Positions 7,467 to 15,866 of a stretch of DNA of 64,000 nt are shown here, piece by piece. A program made the position numbers and the translations under genes. Numbering within the stretch: the first letter of the stretch is position 1; each line of letters begins with the position of its first letter. The notes under the pieces were generated by a model that saw nothing but the letters and a program-made list of their open reading frames with translations, was not told the origin of the DNA and searched no databases. The DNA lies in NCBI RefSeq assembly GCF_019331775.1, contig NZ_JAHBBD010000016.1, positions 1 to 64,000 of the forward strand, read 5' to 3'. The DNA comes from Bifidobacterium phasiani. GTDB lineage: Bacteria > Actinomycetota > Actinomycetes > Actinomycetales > Bifidobacteriaceae.

Positions 7467-8198
7467 ATGACGCTGGAGATCGCCGTGCAGGACGTCGAGG
7501 GCGCGGTCATCGCCCGGGACGAGGGGGCGGACCGCGTGGAGCTGTGCGTGGCGCTCGGCGCCACCGGGGGCATGACCCCCAGCTTCGCGATGATCCAGGC
7601 GTGCGCGCACGTCGGGGTCGCCCAGGGGGTGCAGGTGCTGGTGCGGCCTCGCGCCGGCTCGTTCGTCTACGACGAGACCGAGAAGCTCGTGCAGCTGGGC
7701 GACGTGCGCTCGGCCATCCTCGCCGGCGCGACGGGCGTCGTCGTCGGCGGCCTGGACGGGCACGACCGCCTCGACGTGCCGTTCGCGCGCGACCTGGTCG
7801 AGTGCGCCCGCGACGAGGGCCGGCGCTGCAACCGCCGCGTGCAGGTGACGTTCCACCGCGCCTTCGACATGGTCCCCGACCAGTTCGAGGCGCTCGACAC
7901 GCTGATCGGCCTGGGCTACGACCGCGTGCTGACCTCGGGCGGCGCGCCGTCGGCGCCGGAGGGCCTCGACCGGCTGCGTCGCCTGGTCGAGCACGCGGCG
8001 GGGCGCATCGAGATCCAGGCCGGCGGCGGCATCGCCCCGTCCTCGATCGCGGCGGTGCGCGGGGCCGGCGTGACCGCGATCCACATGTCGGCCCGGTGCG
8101 TGGTCGATTCGGAGGGCGGTCCGGGCGGCGGCGGCAGCGCCGGCATCGAGCGGACCGACCGCGCCGTGGTGCGCGAGGCGGTCCTCGCGATGCGTTAG
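7467..8198 (+). CDS. cutC: CutC-family protein
   Basis: This 243-residue TIM-barrel protein has the CutC signatures VLVRPRAGSFVYD, VTFHRAFDM, RVLTSGG and IQAGGGI. The family was named for copper homeostasis, but a biochemical activity is not firmly established. Here it is surrounded by sugar regulators and glycosidases, so a role in sugar or glycoconjugate metabolism is as plausible as one in metal handling. The ATG at 7467 follows AAAGGAG. It is monocistronic, ends in a bidirectional terminator, and is divergent from a ROK repressor. No signal peptide is present. Confidence 0.9.
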   Translation: MTLEIAVQDVEGAVIARDEGADRVELCVALGATGGMTPSFAMIQACAHVGVAQGVQVLVRPRAGSFVYDETEKLVQLGDVRSAILAGATGVVVGGLDGHDRLDVPFARDLVECARDEGRRCNRRVQVTFHRAFDMVPDQFEALDTLIGLGYDRVLTSGGAPSAPEGLDRLRRLVEHAAGRIEIQAGGGIAPSSIAAVRGAGVTAIHMSARCVVDSEGGPGGGGSAGIERTDRAVVREAVLAMR

Positions 8199-8217
8199 CC
8201 GCCCGTCGCACCGCGCC

Positions 8218-8254
8218 GCAGGGATCGCCGGCGCGGCGCGACGGCGATCCCTGC
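8218..8254. terminator. Bidirectional hairpin between cutC and the second ROK gene
   Basis: A perfect 13-bp stem (8218-8230 with 8242-8254) lies 20 bp after the cutC stop, between convergent genes. Confidence 0.75.
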
Positions 8255-8270
8255 CATGATTCCCGCAACC

Positions 8271-8320
8271 GCGGCGATTCACGGCGATTCACGGTGATTC
8301 ATGACGATTCACGGCGCTCC
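8271..8320. repeat. Five tandem 10-bp repeats (about ACGGCGATTC)
   Basis: The consecutive decamers are GCGGCGATTC, ACGGCGATTC, ACGGTGATTC, ATGACGATTC and ACGGCGCTCC. They lie in the convergent intergenic region between cutC and the ROK gene. The period is about one helical turn. Confidence 0.7.
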
Positions 8321-8380
8321 GCGCGACCCGAGCGGCGCGCCTCCCGCGGCGTGGCGCCGAGCTTCTCGGCGCCCTCCGGA

Positions 8381-9505
8381 TCAGAGCCGTTCGAGATGAT
8401 CGCGCACCACGGCGATCGACTCGCCGCGCAGCGTGATGTCGCCGCCGCACTGGCAGCGCCGGACCGTGGTGGGGGCGTGGAACGACGAGCCCGTCGCCCG
8501 GTCCATGTACTCCTGCGCCGCGTCGATGAAGTCGTCGTTGACGATGTCCGGCGGCCCGTACACGCACACGTCGGCCATGTCCAGCAGGCCGACCGGCATG
8601 GCCAGCGCCTGCGCCAGATAGGCGCCCGCGCGCCGCAGCACGGTGCAGCGGCCTGCGGCGTCGAGCCCTTCCATCCGCCGGCGCAGCGCGCTTTCGGAGA
8701 TCAGCGTCTCCAGGCACCCGCGCTTGCCGCACGGGCATGCGGGCCCGTCGGGATCCAGCGCGATGTGGCCGATCTCGCCGCCGGCATGGCGCTCGCCGGT
8801 CACCGGCACGTCGTTGATGAGCACCCCGGCGCCGATGCCGCGCTGCACGCGCACGAACATCAGGTTCGGCCCGCCCTGCCCGTAGAAGCGTTCGGTCAGC
8901 ATGTCGCAGGTCGCGTCGTTGTCCACGCTGACCGGGATGCCGAAGCGTCGCTCGAGCGGCGTCTTGATGTCGACGTCACGCCAGTCGAGCACGGTGGAGC
9001 GCTTGACGACGCCGTCGCTGACCACGCCGGGCGCGGCGACACCGATGCCGATGACCGTGTCGTCCTCGATCAGCCCCTCGATCAGCTCGCCGATGGTCTC
9101 GATCGTGACGTGGTTGGCGTAGTCCAGCGTGCGTTCGGCGCGCCGCACCTCCGCGCCGAGCAGGTTCGTGACCGCGCCCTGCACCAGATGCGCCTGCGAC
9201 AGGTCGACGCTGACGATGCGCAGCCGTTCGGTGTCCACGGCCAGCAGCGTGCCGCGCTTGCCCTTGCCGGGGGTGTGCTCGAGCCCGCTTTCGCGGATCA
9301 GCCCCTCGGCGAGCATGTCGCCGACCACGTCGGAGACCGCCACGCGCGACAGCCCGGTGCGCCGCCCGAGCTCGGCCCGGGACATGCTCCCGGAGGGGAA
9401 CAGCAGGCTGAAGATCAAGGCCCTGTTGCTTCGCCGCACGTCCGAAGGGCTGGCCTTGGTCGTGCCGGGGGCGTGCAGGGACGCTGACAAAGTCGACAGA
9501 TTCAT
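8381..9505 (-). CDS. ROK-family transcriptional repressor (NagR-like candidate)
   Basis: This 374-residue protein has an N-terminal winged helix-turn-helix (MSRAELGRRTGLSRVAVSDVV) and a ROK domain. Visible motifs are the zinc motif CPCGKRGCLE near residue 253 and GGEIGHIALDPDG. It is the distal gene of a two-gene minus-strand unit after the transglutaminase-fold gene. Its neighbours are a ROK kinase, nagB and nagA, so it is the best local candidate for a GlcNAc-responsive regulator. That assignment rests on context, not motif. A C-terminal segment has two further cysteines (RRCQCGG) after the usual domain. The start at 9505 has GGAAGAG upstream. Confidence 0.85.
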   Translation of the reverse strand: MNLSTLSASLHAPGTTKASPSDVRRSNRALIFSLLFPSGSMSRAELGRRTGLSRVAVSDVVGDMLAEGLIRESGLEHTPGKGKRGTLLAVDTERLRIVSVDLSQAHLVQGAVTNLLGAEVRRAERTLDYANHVTIETIGELIEGLIEDDTVIGIGVAAPGVVSDGVVKRSTVLDWRDVDIKTPLERRFGIPVSVDNDATCDMLTERFYGQGGPNLMFVRVQRGIGAGVLINDVPVTGERHAGGEIGHIALDPDGPACPCGKRGCLETLISESALRRRMEGLDAAGRCTVLRRAGAYLAQALAMPVGLLDMADVCVYGPPDIVNDDFIDAAQEYMDRATGSSFHAPTTVRRCQCGGDITLRGESIAVVRDHLERL

Positions 9506-9590
9506 GGCATGCTCTTCCGGTGGCTGGACGGTCGGTCCGGCGGACGCCGGTGTCGGCCGGACCGACCGTACTGCGGTGTGTCTGTTCCTC

Positions 9591-12263
9591 CTATTGTAGG
9601 GCAGCGCCCATGGACGCCAGCCTGGTGGCGAGTTCCACCGCGCCGACGTTGTACCCGCTGCACGCGTACACGCCGGTCGCCGCCTGGTCGCCCTGCCCGC
9701 ACGGCGCCAGCGCGGCGGTGAGCGGCAGCTTGCCCGGATCCACGAACAGGATGCGCGCCAGGCGCTCGAAGGTGGCGGGGTCGCAGCCCCAGACGCGCGG
9801 CCGGACGGGCAGACGGTCGAGCATGCGGCGCATCGTGGCGCTCGGCTCCACGTCGGCCGGGCAGAACGCCAGCACCGGATCGGCCTGCGGCTCGGGATGG
9901 CGCTCCAGCATGTCGCGCAGCTCGTCGAGCACGTGCATGCTCGGCTCGGAGCCGTGCGCGTCGAGCACGAACAGCACCGTCGGGCGCTCGCCGACGATCC
10001 CCCTGAGCGGCACGCTCGCGCCCGTCTCGTCGATCAGCGCGCGGTTCTCCACCGGCAGGCGCTCGAGCAGCTCGCTCTCCTCGGGCTCGCGCCAGCGCAG
10101 CTCCACTTCGACGGTGCGCGGCCCGTCGGCGTCGGCGGCCGCCGAACGCGTGTCGAAGGTCGTCGTCGCGGCGAGCTGGCCGCCGTTGGGCAGGCGCGTG
10201 GTGGTGACCACGCGGTACTCGCCGTCCTCGACGGCGACGTCCATCGTCTCGCCGTCCCAGTCGCGCTCCGACAGGTCCAGCGACACGTAGTCGGGGCCGT
10301 GCGGGGTGTCCGCGAGCATGCCGATCGTGTAGTCGACGTAGTAGCGCGGCGCCTCGGCGCGCCCCGGGGCGCTCAGGCGCAGCATCGGCCCGTCCGCCGG
10401 CGCCGTGCGGCCCGCGCCGGCAGCCTCGACCCCGCGGCGCGCGACGGTGCGGAAGGCCGCGCCGCGCAGGTACTGCGGCTCGCCGGTCTCGGGGTTGAGC
10501 CGGGCCGGGATGCCCAGGGCGCGGCAGATGGAGACGAACGCGGACTCGACGTTGGCCCGCGAGGCGTGGCGGGCGCGCAGCAGCGCCGCGTCGCCGATGT
10601 GCAGGGAGTCCTTGTCGGCGTCGTCGATGCAGCGCGCCAGGCGCTCCCACAGCGCGTCCGGATCGGCGCGGAACATGTCGCGGTCGGCGTCGCCGATCAT
10701 CGACTGCACCCGCATGCGGTCGCCGTTCAGCTCCTCGTAGCGCACGCGCGGGTTGAGCACGTAGCGGCGGTACAGGTCGTCGCGCTCCGGCTCGTCGACC
10801 GCGGCGAGCGCGACGCCGTGGACGTGGTCGCGCACGGCGCGGGCGCCCTCCAGCGCGTCGGTCAGCGTGGCCTCGGACGTGTCCGCGAGGTCCTTCGGCG
10901 CCAGCGCCTCCAGCAGCGCGACGCCGTCCCCGCCCGCGCCCCGAGCGAACCGCGCGATGGCCGGCCAGTTGCCGCCGGCCTGGGCGAGCAGCGCGTCGAG
11001 GCGCGGCTCGCCGGTGCGCGCCTGCTCGGCGAGGTGGGCCAGGCGCTGCGTGCGCGTCCGTTCGGCCTGCTCGGCGCGGCGCGCGCCCGTGGCCTGCTCC
11101 TGTTCGCTCAGCGCGGCGTTGCGCGCGTGGCCGCCCTCCGGGGCGGTCAGGGTGAGGGGGCGCCATCCGTCCGCGCCCGCCGGCCGCGCCGCGTCGCCGC
11201 CCGCCGGCGCCAGCGTGACCGAGGCGGCGTCGCCGGCCGCGGTGTCGACCACCGTCTCGGCCGCCATGCCGTCCAGCGTGGCGCGCACCAGCAGGCTGCC
11301 GCGGCCGACCTCCAGCGTCGCCCGGCCGTCGTCGTCGGCGATCAGCACGGCGACGGGGTAGAACTCGGCCATGTTCAGCAGCTCGAACGCGACGGTCGCG
11401 TGCCGGGCCGGGGAGCCGTCGGGGTTGGCGACCGCGACCGTGAACCGGGTGACGGGCGCGTAGGCGGCGGTCAGGTTCTCCAGCAGCATGCCGTGCTCCT
11501 CGCCGGCGGCCGCGGACACGTTCACCGAGCCGGTGGAGTAGTCGCAGAACACGCGGGCGTGGATGAGCATCGCGCGGGCCGCCGCGTGGTCGAACCAGCC
11601 GCGGTCCAGGCGCTCCTCCGGCTCGCAGGCGCCCATGAACCGCCAGGTGCCGTCGATCAGCGCCTCGACCCAGGCGTGGTTGTCGTCGCAGTGAGCCCAG
11701 CGCGGGGTGTACACCTGGCGCGCCGGGATGCCGATGGCGCGCAGGGCGCTGACCAGCAGCGTGGACTCCTCGCCGCAGCGGCCCACGCCGCGGTTCAGCG
11801 AGCCGAGCGGCGCCATCGTGCGCCCGTCGGTGGGCGTGTAGGTCATGTGCTCGGCGCACCAGTAGTTCGTCTCGACGGCGGCGCGCTCCATCGCCAGCCC
11901 GTCGACGCGGCCGGCGAGGTCGCCGGCGATGCGCGAGCGGCAGGCCTCGAGCCGCTCGTTGTTGATGCGCGGCCAGAACACGTAGTGGACGAACACGTCC
12001 TCGGGCAGCGAGGCGGTCCACGCGCGGTCGCGCCGCAGCCCCAGCGCGTGGTCGACGTAGTCGAGCAGCACGGCCGGGTCGCGGTCGAGCAGGTCGGTCA
12101 GCGGCAGCGTGCCGGCGAGCAGGCGCATCAGCGCGAGCCGGTCGCCGTCGAGTCCGTCGGGGAGGGCGTAGCCGGCGTCCTCCAGCGCGCCGCGGCGCCG
12201 GTCGAACTGCCGGGCGGCGTAGTCGTCGAGGTCGGCGGAGAGCAGACGGTCGTGTGCGGTCAT
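9591..12263 (-). CDS. Large transglutaminase-fold protein, candidate intracellular deglycosylase or amidase
   Basis: This 890-residue protein lacks a signal peptide. A transglutaminase-like core holds Cys163 in GRCGEES, His196 in DDNHAWVEALIDGTW, and GACEPE (211-216), where Glu214 takes the place of the usual third catalytic Asp. A beta-sandwich segment resembling carboxypeptidase regulatory domains follows (about 280-360). A second core-like region (FVSICRALGIPARLNPETG, about residues 560-590) lacks the nucleophilic Cys, and the C-terminus looks thioredoxin-like (PTVLFVLDAHG). The same fold catalyses peptide:N-glycanase reactions in eukaryotes and many amide hydrolyses in bacteria. Its setting between GlcNAc genes and an oligopeptide importer suggests cleavage of glycopeptides or glyco-asparagine, but this is inference. 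The ATG at 12263 has AAGGAA upstream. Confidence 0.7.
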   Translation of the reverse strand: MTAHDRLLSADLDDYAARQFDRRRGALEDAGYALPDGLDGDRLALMRLLAGTLPLTDLLDRDPAVLLDYVDHALGLRRDRAWTASLPEDVFVHYVFWPRINNERLEACRSRIAGDLAGRVDGLAMERAAVETNYWCAEHMTYTPTDGRTMAPLGSLNRGVGRCGEESTLLVSALRAIGIPARQVYTPRWAHCDDNHAWVEALIDGTWRFMGACEPEERLDRGWFDHAAARAMLIHARVFCDYSTGSVNVSAAAGEEHGMLLENLTAAYAPVTRFTVAVANPDGSPARHATVAFELLNMAEFYPVAVLIADDDGRATLEVGRGSLLVRATLDGMAAETVVDTAAGDAASVTLAPAGGDAARPAGADGWRPLTLTAPEGGHARNAALSEQEQATGARRAEQAERTRTQRLAHLAEQARTGEPRLDALLAQAGGNWPAIARFARGAGGDGVALLEALAPKDLADTSEATLTDALEGARAVRDHVHGVALAAVDEPERDDLYRRYVLNPRVRYEELNGDRMRVQSMIGDADRDMFRADPDALWERLARCIDDADKDSLHIGDAALLRARHASRANVESAFVSICRALGIPARLNPETGEPQYLRGAAFRTVARRGVEAAGAGRTAPADGPMLRLSAPGRAEAPRYYVDYTIGMLADTPHGPDYVSLDLSERDWDGETMDVAVEDGEYRVVTTTRLPNGGQLAATTTFDTRSAAADADGPRTVEVELRWREPEESELLERLPVENRALIDETGASVPLRGIVGERPTVLFVLDAHGSEPSMHVLDELRDMLERHPEPQADPVLAFCPADVEPSATMRRMLDRLPVRPRVWGCDPATFERLARILFVDPGKLPLTAALAPCGQGDQAATGVYACSGYNVGAVELATRLASMGAALQ

Positions 12264-12473
12264 GGGGGTGTTCCTTGGGGTCGTGGCCGGATGGATTACG
12301 GCAGTACTCTACGACGGCGGATGTACCGGCGGACCGTGTTGCGGGTGTGTGCGCCGCCGGCGGATGGTAAGGTGCCAAGTACCGTCTTTTCGGCGCCGGG
12401 CGATGGTGTCCGGCCGCCGTGGCGGCGGGATGGAAGGAAACCTCACAACAGGCAAGGCAAAGAGAGGACTGCC

Positions 12474-13373
12474 ATGGACAACAGGCAATATGTCGGCATC
12501 GACATCGGCGGCACCAAGATCGAGGCGGTGCTGGTGGACGGCGAGGGCAACGTGCTGAACACGGGCCGCATCCCCGCGCGTCCCGGCGCGCAGAACGTGC
12601 TCGAGGACGTCATCGCCATCGCGCGTCGGATGGGCGGCGAGCCGGCCGCGGTCGGCGTCGGTCTGCCCGGCCAGGTCGACAGCGTCAACGGCGTGGTGCG
12701 CGACATCGTCAACCTCGACATCGTCGAGCTCGAACTGGGCAGGGAGGCCGGCGAGGCGCTCGGCGTGCCCGTGCAGGTCGAGAACGACGTCAACGCCGCC
12801 GCGCTGGGCGCCGTGGCGCTCATCGACGACGAGATCGGCGCCGACGACACCGTGGTGTTCCTGAACTTCGGCACCGGCCTGGCCGCCGGCGTGGTGCGCG
12901 ACGGCAGGGTCGAGCGCGGCCACAGCGGCGCCTACGGCGAGGTCGGCCACATCCCGGTCGACCCGAACAAGTACCTGTGCAACTGCGGCCAGCGCGGCTG
13001 CCTGGAGACCGTCACCTCCGGCGGCTCGGTGGCCAAGCTGTGGCCCGAGGGCGATCCGCCGCTGCCCGATCTGATCGCCAAGGCCAAGGCCGGCGACGAG
13101 CACGCCCTGGAGGTGTTCGGCATCGTGCAGCACGGCCTGGCCGACACCGTGCAGGTGGTCGCGCAGGCGTACGACCCGCGTCTGATCGTGCTCGGCGGCG
13201 GCATGGCCAAGACCGGCCGGCCGCTGGTCGACATGATCGTCGAGGAGCTGGAGCGCCGCGAGGCCACCAGCCACTTCCTCAAGTCCCTGCACCTGCCCGA
13301 CCGCCTGCGCCTGGCCCCGGTCGAGCAGCCGATCGGCGCGATCGGCGCGGCGCTCGCCGCCCCGCGCGTCTGA
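12474..13373 (+). CDS. ROK-family sugar kinase (GlcNAc kinase or glucokinase)
   Basis: This 299-residue protein has no DNA-binding domain, so it is a kinase. It shows the ATP motif DIGGTK (residues 10-15), catalytic Asp105 in VENDVNAAALG, the zinc motif CNCGQRGCLE near residue 170, and a second ATP motif LGGGMAKTG. Length is typical of NagK and glucokinases. It lies 296 bp before nagB and nagA on the same strand, so phosphorylation of GlcNAc to GlcNAc-6-phosphate is the likely role; glucose or ManNAc are alternatives. The real ATG is at 12474 after AGAGGA; the much longer upstream open frame is an artefact of high GC. Confidence 0.87.
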   Translation: MDNRQYVGIDIGGTKIEAVLVDGEGNVLNTGRIPARPGAQNVLEDVIAIARRMGGEPAAVGVGLPGQVDSVNGVVRDIVNLDIVELELGREAGEALGVPVQVENDVNAAALGAVALIDDEIGADDTVVFLNFGTGLAAGVVRDGRVERGHSGAYGEVGHIPVDPNKYLCNCGQRGCLETVTSGGSVAKLWPEGDPPLPDLIAKAKAGDEHALEVFGIVQHGLADTVQVVAQAYDPRLIVLGGGMAKTGRPLVDMIVEELERREATSHFLKSLHLPDRLRLAPVEQPIGAIGAALAAPRV

Positions 13374-13388
13374 CGGGCCCGGACGATC

Positions 13389-13427
13389 ACGGGGGCCGCG
13401 TGTCCTTTCCGGACACGCGGCCCCCGT
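13389..13427 (+). terminator. Hairpin terminator of the ROK kinase gene
   Basis: A perfect 17-bp stem (13389-13405 with 13411-13427) has a TTTCC loop and lies 15 bp after the stop. Confidence 0.8.
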
Positions 13428-13444
13428 CGTATGCCGGCCCGGGC

Positions 13445-13559
13445 TGCGACACGCCGATGGGGTCCGCGGACTTCGGCCCATGGTCTGCGGGCATCGGCCG
13501 AATTTCAAGGTTCTGCGCGGACCATCGGCCGAAGCCTGCGGCGGCGGTCGGCGTGCCGC
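13445..13559. repeat. Large imperfect palindromic intergenic element
   Basis: The arms 13445-13489 and 13515-13559 are largely complementary. In the inner 26 bp I count 22 pairs matching, around a 25-nt loop. The element separates the kinase terminator from the nagB promoter. Part of the right arm (ATCGGCCGAAGCCTGCGG) resembles ATCGGCCAAACCCTGCGG at 47090, which suggests a REP-like family. Confidence 0.55.
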
Positions 13560-13616
13560 GCCGCGGCGCCACGACGGGTGGGTATGCCGGGGAGTATCTT
13601 CTTTTATGACAAGGAA

Positions 13617-13630
13617 GTTAACGATTTAAC
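13617..13630. promoter_or_regulatory. Candidate operator GTTAA-CGAT-TTAAC before nagB
   Basis: A perfect 5-bp inverted repeat lies 40 bp upstream of the nagB ATG, in an AT-rich island. The arms and 4-bp spacer length match the site at 1526-1539. The position suits repression of nagBA by a ROK regulator. Confidence 0.45.
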
Positions 13631-13669
13631 GACAGGTTGAATCGCGAAAAGTCAGGAAGGGCTTGAAAC

Positions 13670-14482
13670 ATGCCGGAAATCATCATTGTTAAGAACGAGG
13701 ACGAAGCGGGTGCGATCTACGCCCGTTGCGTGGCCGACCTGATCAAGGCCAAGCCGGACGCGGTGCTGGGCCTGGCGACCGGCTCCAGCCCGCTGGCCGC
13801 CTACCGCGCGCTGGCGGCGACGGTGCGTCGGGAGGGGATCGACATGAGCCGCGTGCAGGGCTTCGCGCTCGACGAGTACATCGGCCTGCCGCTGGAGCAC
13901 CCCGAGTCCTACCACTCGACGATCCGGCGCACCGTGGTCGAGCCGCTGGGCCTGGATCCGGCCAAGGTGCACGTCCCCGGCGACGTGCTCGACGGCGCCC
14001 CGCTGGAGGACGGCGGCCTGATCGCCGGGGCCGGCGCGGCCTACGACGCCGCCATCGAGGCCGCCGGCGGCATCGACGTGCAGATCCTGGGCATCGGCAG
14101 CGACGGCCACGTGGGGTTCAACGAGCCGGGCTCCTCGCTGGCCTCGGGCACGCGCATCAAGACGCTGGCCGAGCGCACGCGCATCGACAACGCCCGGTTC
14201 TTCGACGACGACATCGACCAGGTGCCCACGCACTGCATCACGCAGGGCATCGGCACGATCCTCAAGGCCCGCCACCTGGTGCTGCTGGCCTTCGGCGAGG
14301 GCAAGGCCGAGGCCATCGCCGAGACCTGCGAGGGCGGCGTGTCCTCGTTCTGCCCGGCGTCGGCGCTGCAGATGCACCCGCACGCCACGATCATCGTGGA
14401 CGACGCGGCCGCCTCGCGCCTGCGCCACAAGGACTACTACAAGTACGCGTACGAGCACAAGCCGGCCTGGCAGGGCATCTGA
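13670..14482 (+). CDS. nagB: Glucosamine-6-phosphate deaminase
   Basis: This 270-residue enzyme converts glucosamine-6-phosphate to fructose-6-phosphate and ammonia. Visible hallmarks are GLATGSSPLAAY (residues 34-45), the proton-transfer Asp68 in FALDEYIGL, and GIGSDGHVGFNEPGS with His147 and Glu152. Length matches the family. It is the first gene of nagBA and is separated from the kinase by a terminator and palindromic element, so it has its own promoter. A candidate operator lies 40 bp upstream. The product enters the bifid shunt at fructose-6-phosphate. Confidence 0.97.
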   Translation: MPEIIIVKNEDEAGAIYARCVADLIKAKPDAVLGLATGSSPLAAYRALAATVRREGIDMSRVQGFALDEYIGLPLEHPESYHSTIRRTVVEPLGLDPAKVHVPGDVLDGAPLEDGGLIAGAGAAYDAAIEAAGGIDVQILGIGSDGHVGFNEPGSSLASGTRIKTLAERTRIDNARFFDDDIDQVPTHCITQGIGTILKARHLVLLAFGEGKAEAIAETCEGGVSSFCPASALQMHPHATIIVDDAAASRLRHKDYYKYAYEHKPAWQGI

Positions 14483-14531
14483 GCGCGTGCGCGGCGGCGA
14501 CGTGACCAGTCCGATTCGCAAAGGAGGAGCA

Positions 14532-15788
14532 ATGGACCAGAACCGATGGGAGACGGTGAAGCAGGTGACCGCCGCCATCACGGGGGAGCCGGAGCGCATC
14601 GCGATCCGCGGCGCCCGGAAGGTCGACGCCCGGGGCGTGCAGGAGCACTTCTGGGTGACCGCGGCCGACGGGGTCATCACGGCGACCGGCACCGACGAGG
14701 AGGCCTTCGAGCACGCCTGCCGGTCGATCGCCGTCGACCCGGCGGACGGGACGGCCATCGTGGACGCCGGCGGCCGGGTGCTCACCCCGGGCTACGTGGA
14801 CATCCACGCGCACGGATCGTGGGAGCGCTCGTTCGACGACGGCCCCGAGGGCATCGACGTCGCGCGCGCCGGGCACGCCGTGCACGGCACCACGCGCCAG
14901 GTGCTCTCGCTGATCACCAATCCGATCGACGTGATGTGCGAGAACCTGCGCAACGTCCGCGCGGCGATGGAGCGCCGCCCCGACGTGCTCGGCTCGCATC
15001 TGGAGGGGCCGTTCCTCGCGCTCGCGCGCAAGGGCGCCCACGACCCCGAATGCCTGCGCGACCCGGTGCCCGAGCTGGTCGAGCGGCTGCTGGACGCGGC
15101 CGGCGGCACGCTGCGCCAGATCACCATCGCGCCCGAGCTGCCGCACGGCATCGGCGCGATCCGGCGGTTCGCCGAGGCCGGCGTCGTGCCGGCGGTCGGC
15201 CACTGCGACGCCGACTACGCCACGGCCAGGCGCGGCTTCGACGCCGGCGCCGGCATCATGACGCACATGTTCAACGCGATGAACGGCCTGCACCACCGCG
15301 AGCCGGGCCCGATCCCCGCGGCGGTCGAGGATCCGCGCGTCACCATCGAGATCATCAACGACGGCTTCCACGTCCAGGACCCGATGGTGCGGCTCGGCAT
15401 GCGCTTCGCCCCGCACCGCACGGCGTTCGTCACCGACGCGATGGCCGCCACGGACTGCCCGGACGGCGCCTACAAGCTCGGCGCCCTGGACGTCAACGTG
15501 GTCGACGGGCATGCGCGGCTCGTGTCGAACGGCGCGATCGCCGGCTCGACGCTGCTGCTGGAGGTCGCCGTGCGCAGGGCGGTCACCGAGCTGGGCGTCT
15601 CGCCGGTGGACGCGGTCGAGGCGGCCACGCTCACGCCGGCGCGCACCTTCGGCTTCGACCGGCCCAACGCCGTGACCGGCGCACCGCTGGGCCTGGTCTC
15701 GCCCGGCTACGCCGCCGACCTGCTGCTGACCGACCCGGCCGACTGGCTGGTGGAGCGCGTGTGGTGCGCCGGACGCGCCCTGAAATGA
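14532..15788 (+). CDS. nagA: N-acetylglucosamine-6-phosphate deacetylase
   Basis: This 418-residue amidohydrolase converts GlcNAc-6-phosphate to glucosamine-6-phosphate and acetate. The metal and catalytic residues are visible: His92-x-His94 in DIHAHGS, Glu158 in SHLEGPF, His224 in VGHCDAD, His245 in THMFNAMNGLHHREPG, and catalytic Asp302 in VTDAMAATD. The ATG at 14532 has AAGGAGG upstream. An open frame continues to 14487 but has no such site. It lies 49 bp after nagB in one operon and ends at a strong terminator. Confidence 0.96.
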   Translation: MDQNRWETVKQVTAAITGEPERIAIRGARKVDARGVQEHFWVTAADGVITATGTDEEAFEHACRSIAVDPADGTAIVDAGGRVLTPGYVDIHAHGSWERSFDDGPEGIDVARAGHAVHGTTRQVLSLITNPIDVMCENLRNVRAAMERRPDVLGSHLEGPFLALARKGAHDPECLRDPVPELVERLLDAAGGTLRQITIAPELPHGIGAIRRFAEAGVVPAVGHCDADYATARRGFDAGAGIMTHMFNAMNGLHHREPGPIPAAVEDPRVTIEIINDGFHVQDPMVRLGMRFAPHRTAFVTDAMAATDCPDGAYKLGALDVNVVDGHARLVSNGAIAGSTLLLEVAVRRAVTELGVSPVDAVEAATLTPARTFGFDRPNAVTGAPLGLVSPGYAADLLLTDPADWLVERVWCAGRALK

Positions 15789-15812
15789 CGCCAGCCTTCT
15801 GAGAATCCCCGC

Positions 15813-15866
15813 AAAGTCCGCATGGTGAGACGATTGTCGATATTGGTCTCACCATGCGGACTTTTG
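15813..15866 (+). terminator. Terminator of nagBA
   Basis: A perfect 18-bp stem (15813-15830 with 15847-15864) is followed by TTTT. The rest of the 319-bp gap to 16107 should hold the promoter of the importer operon, but I cannot single out convincing -35 and -10 boxes. Confidence 0.85.

Noticed and set aside
8271-8320. A CRISPR-like array
   Set aside because: Units are only 10 bp with no spacers, and no cas gene is present anywhere in the window.
9897-12473. A long plus-strand open frame continuing into the ROK kinase gene
   Set aside because: The part before 12474 is antisense to the transglutaminase-fold gene and has no domain. The kinase has its own ATG with a good ribosome binding site.
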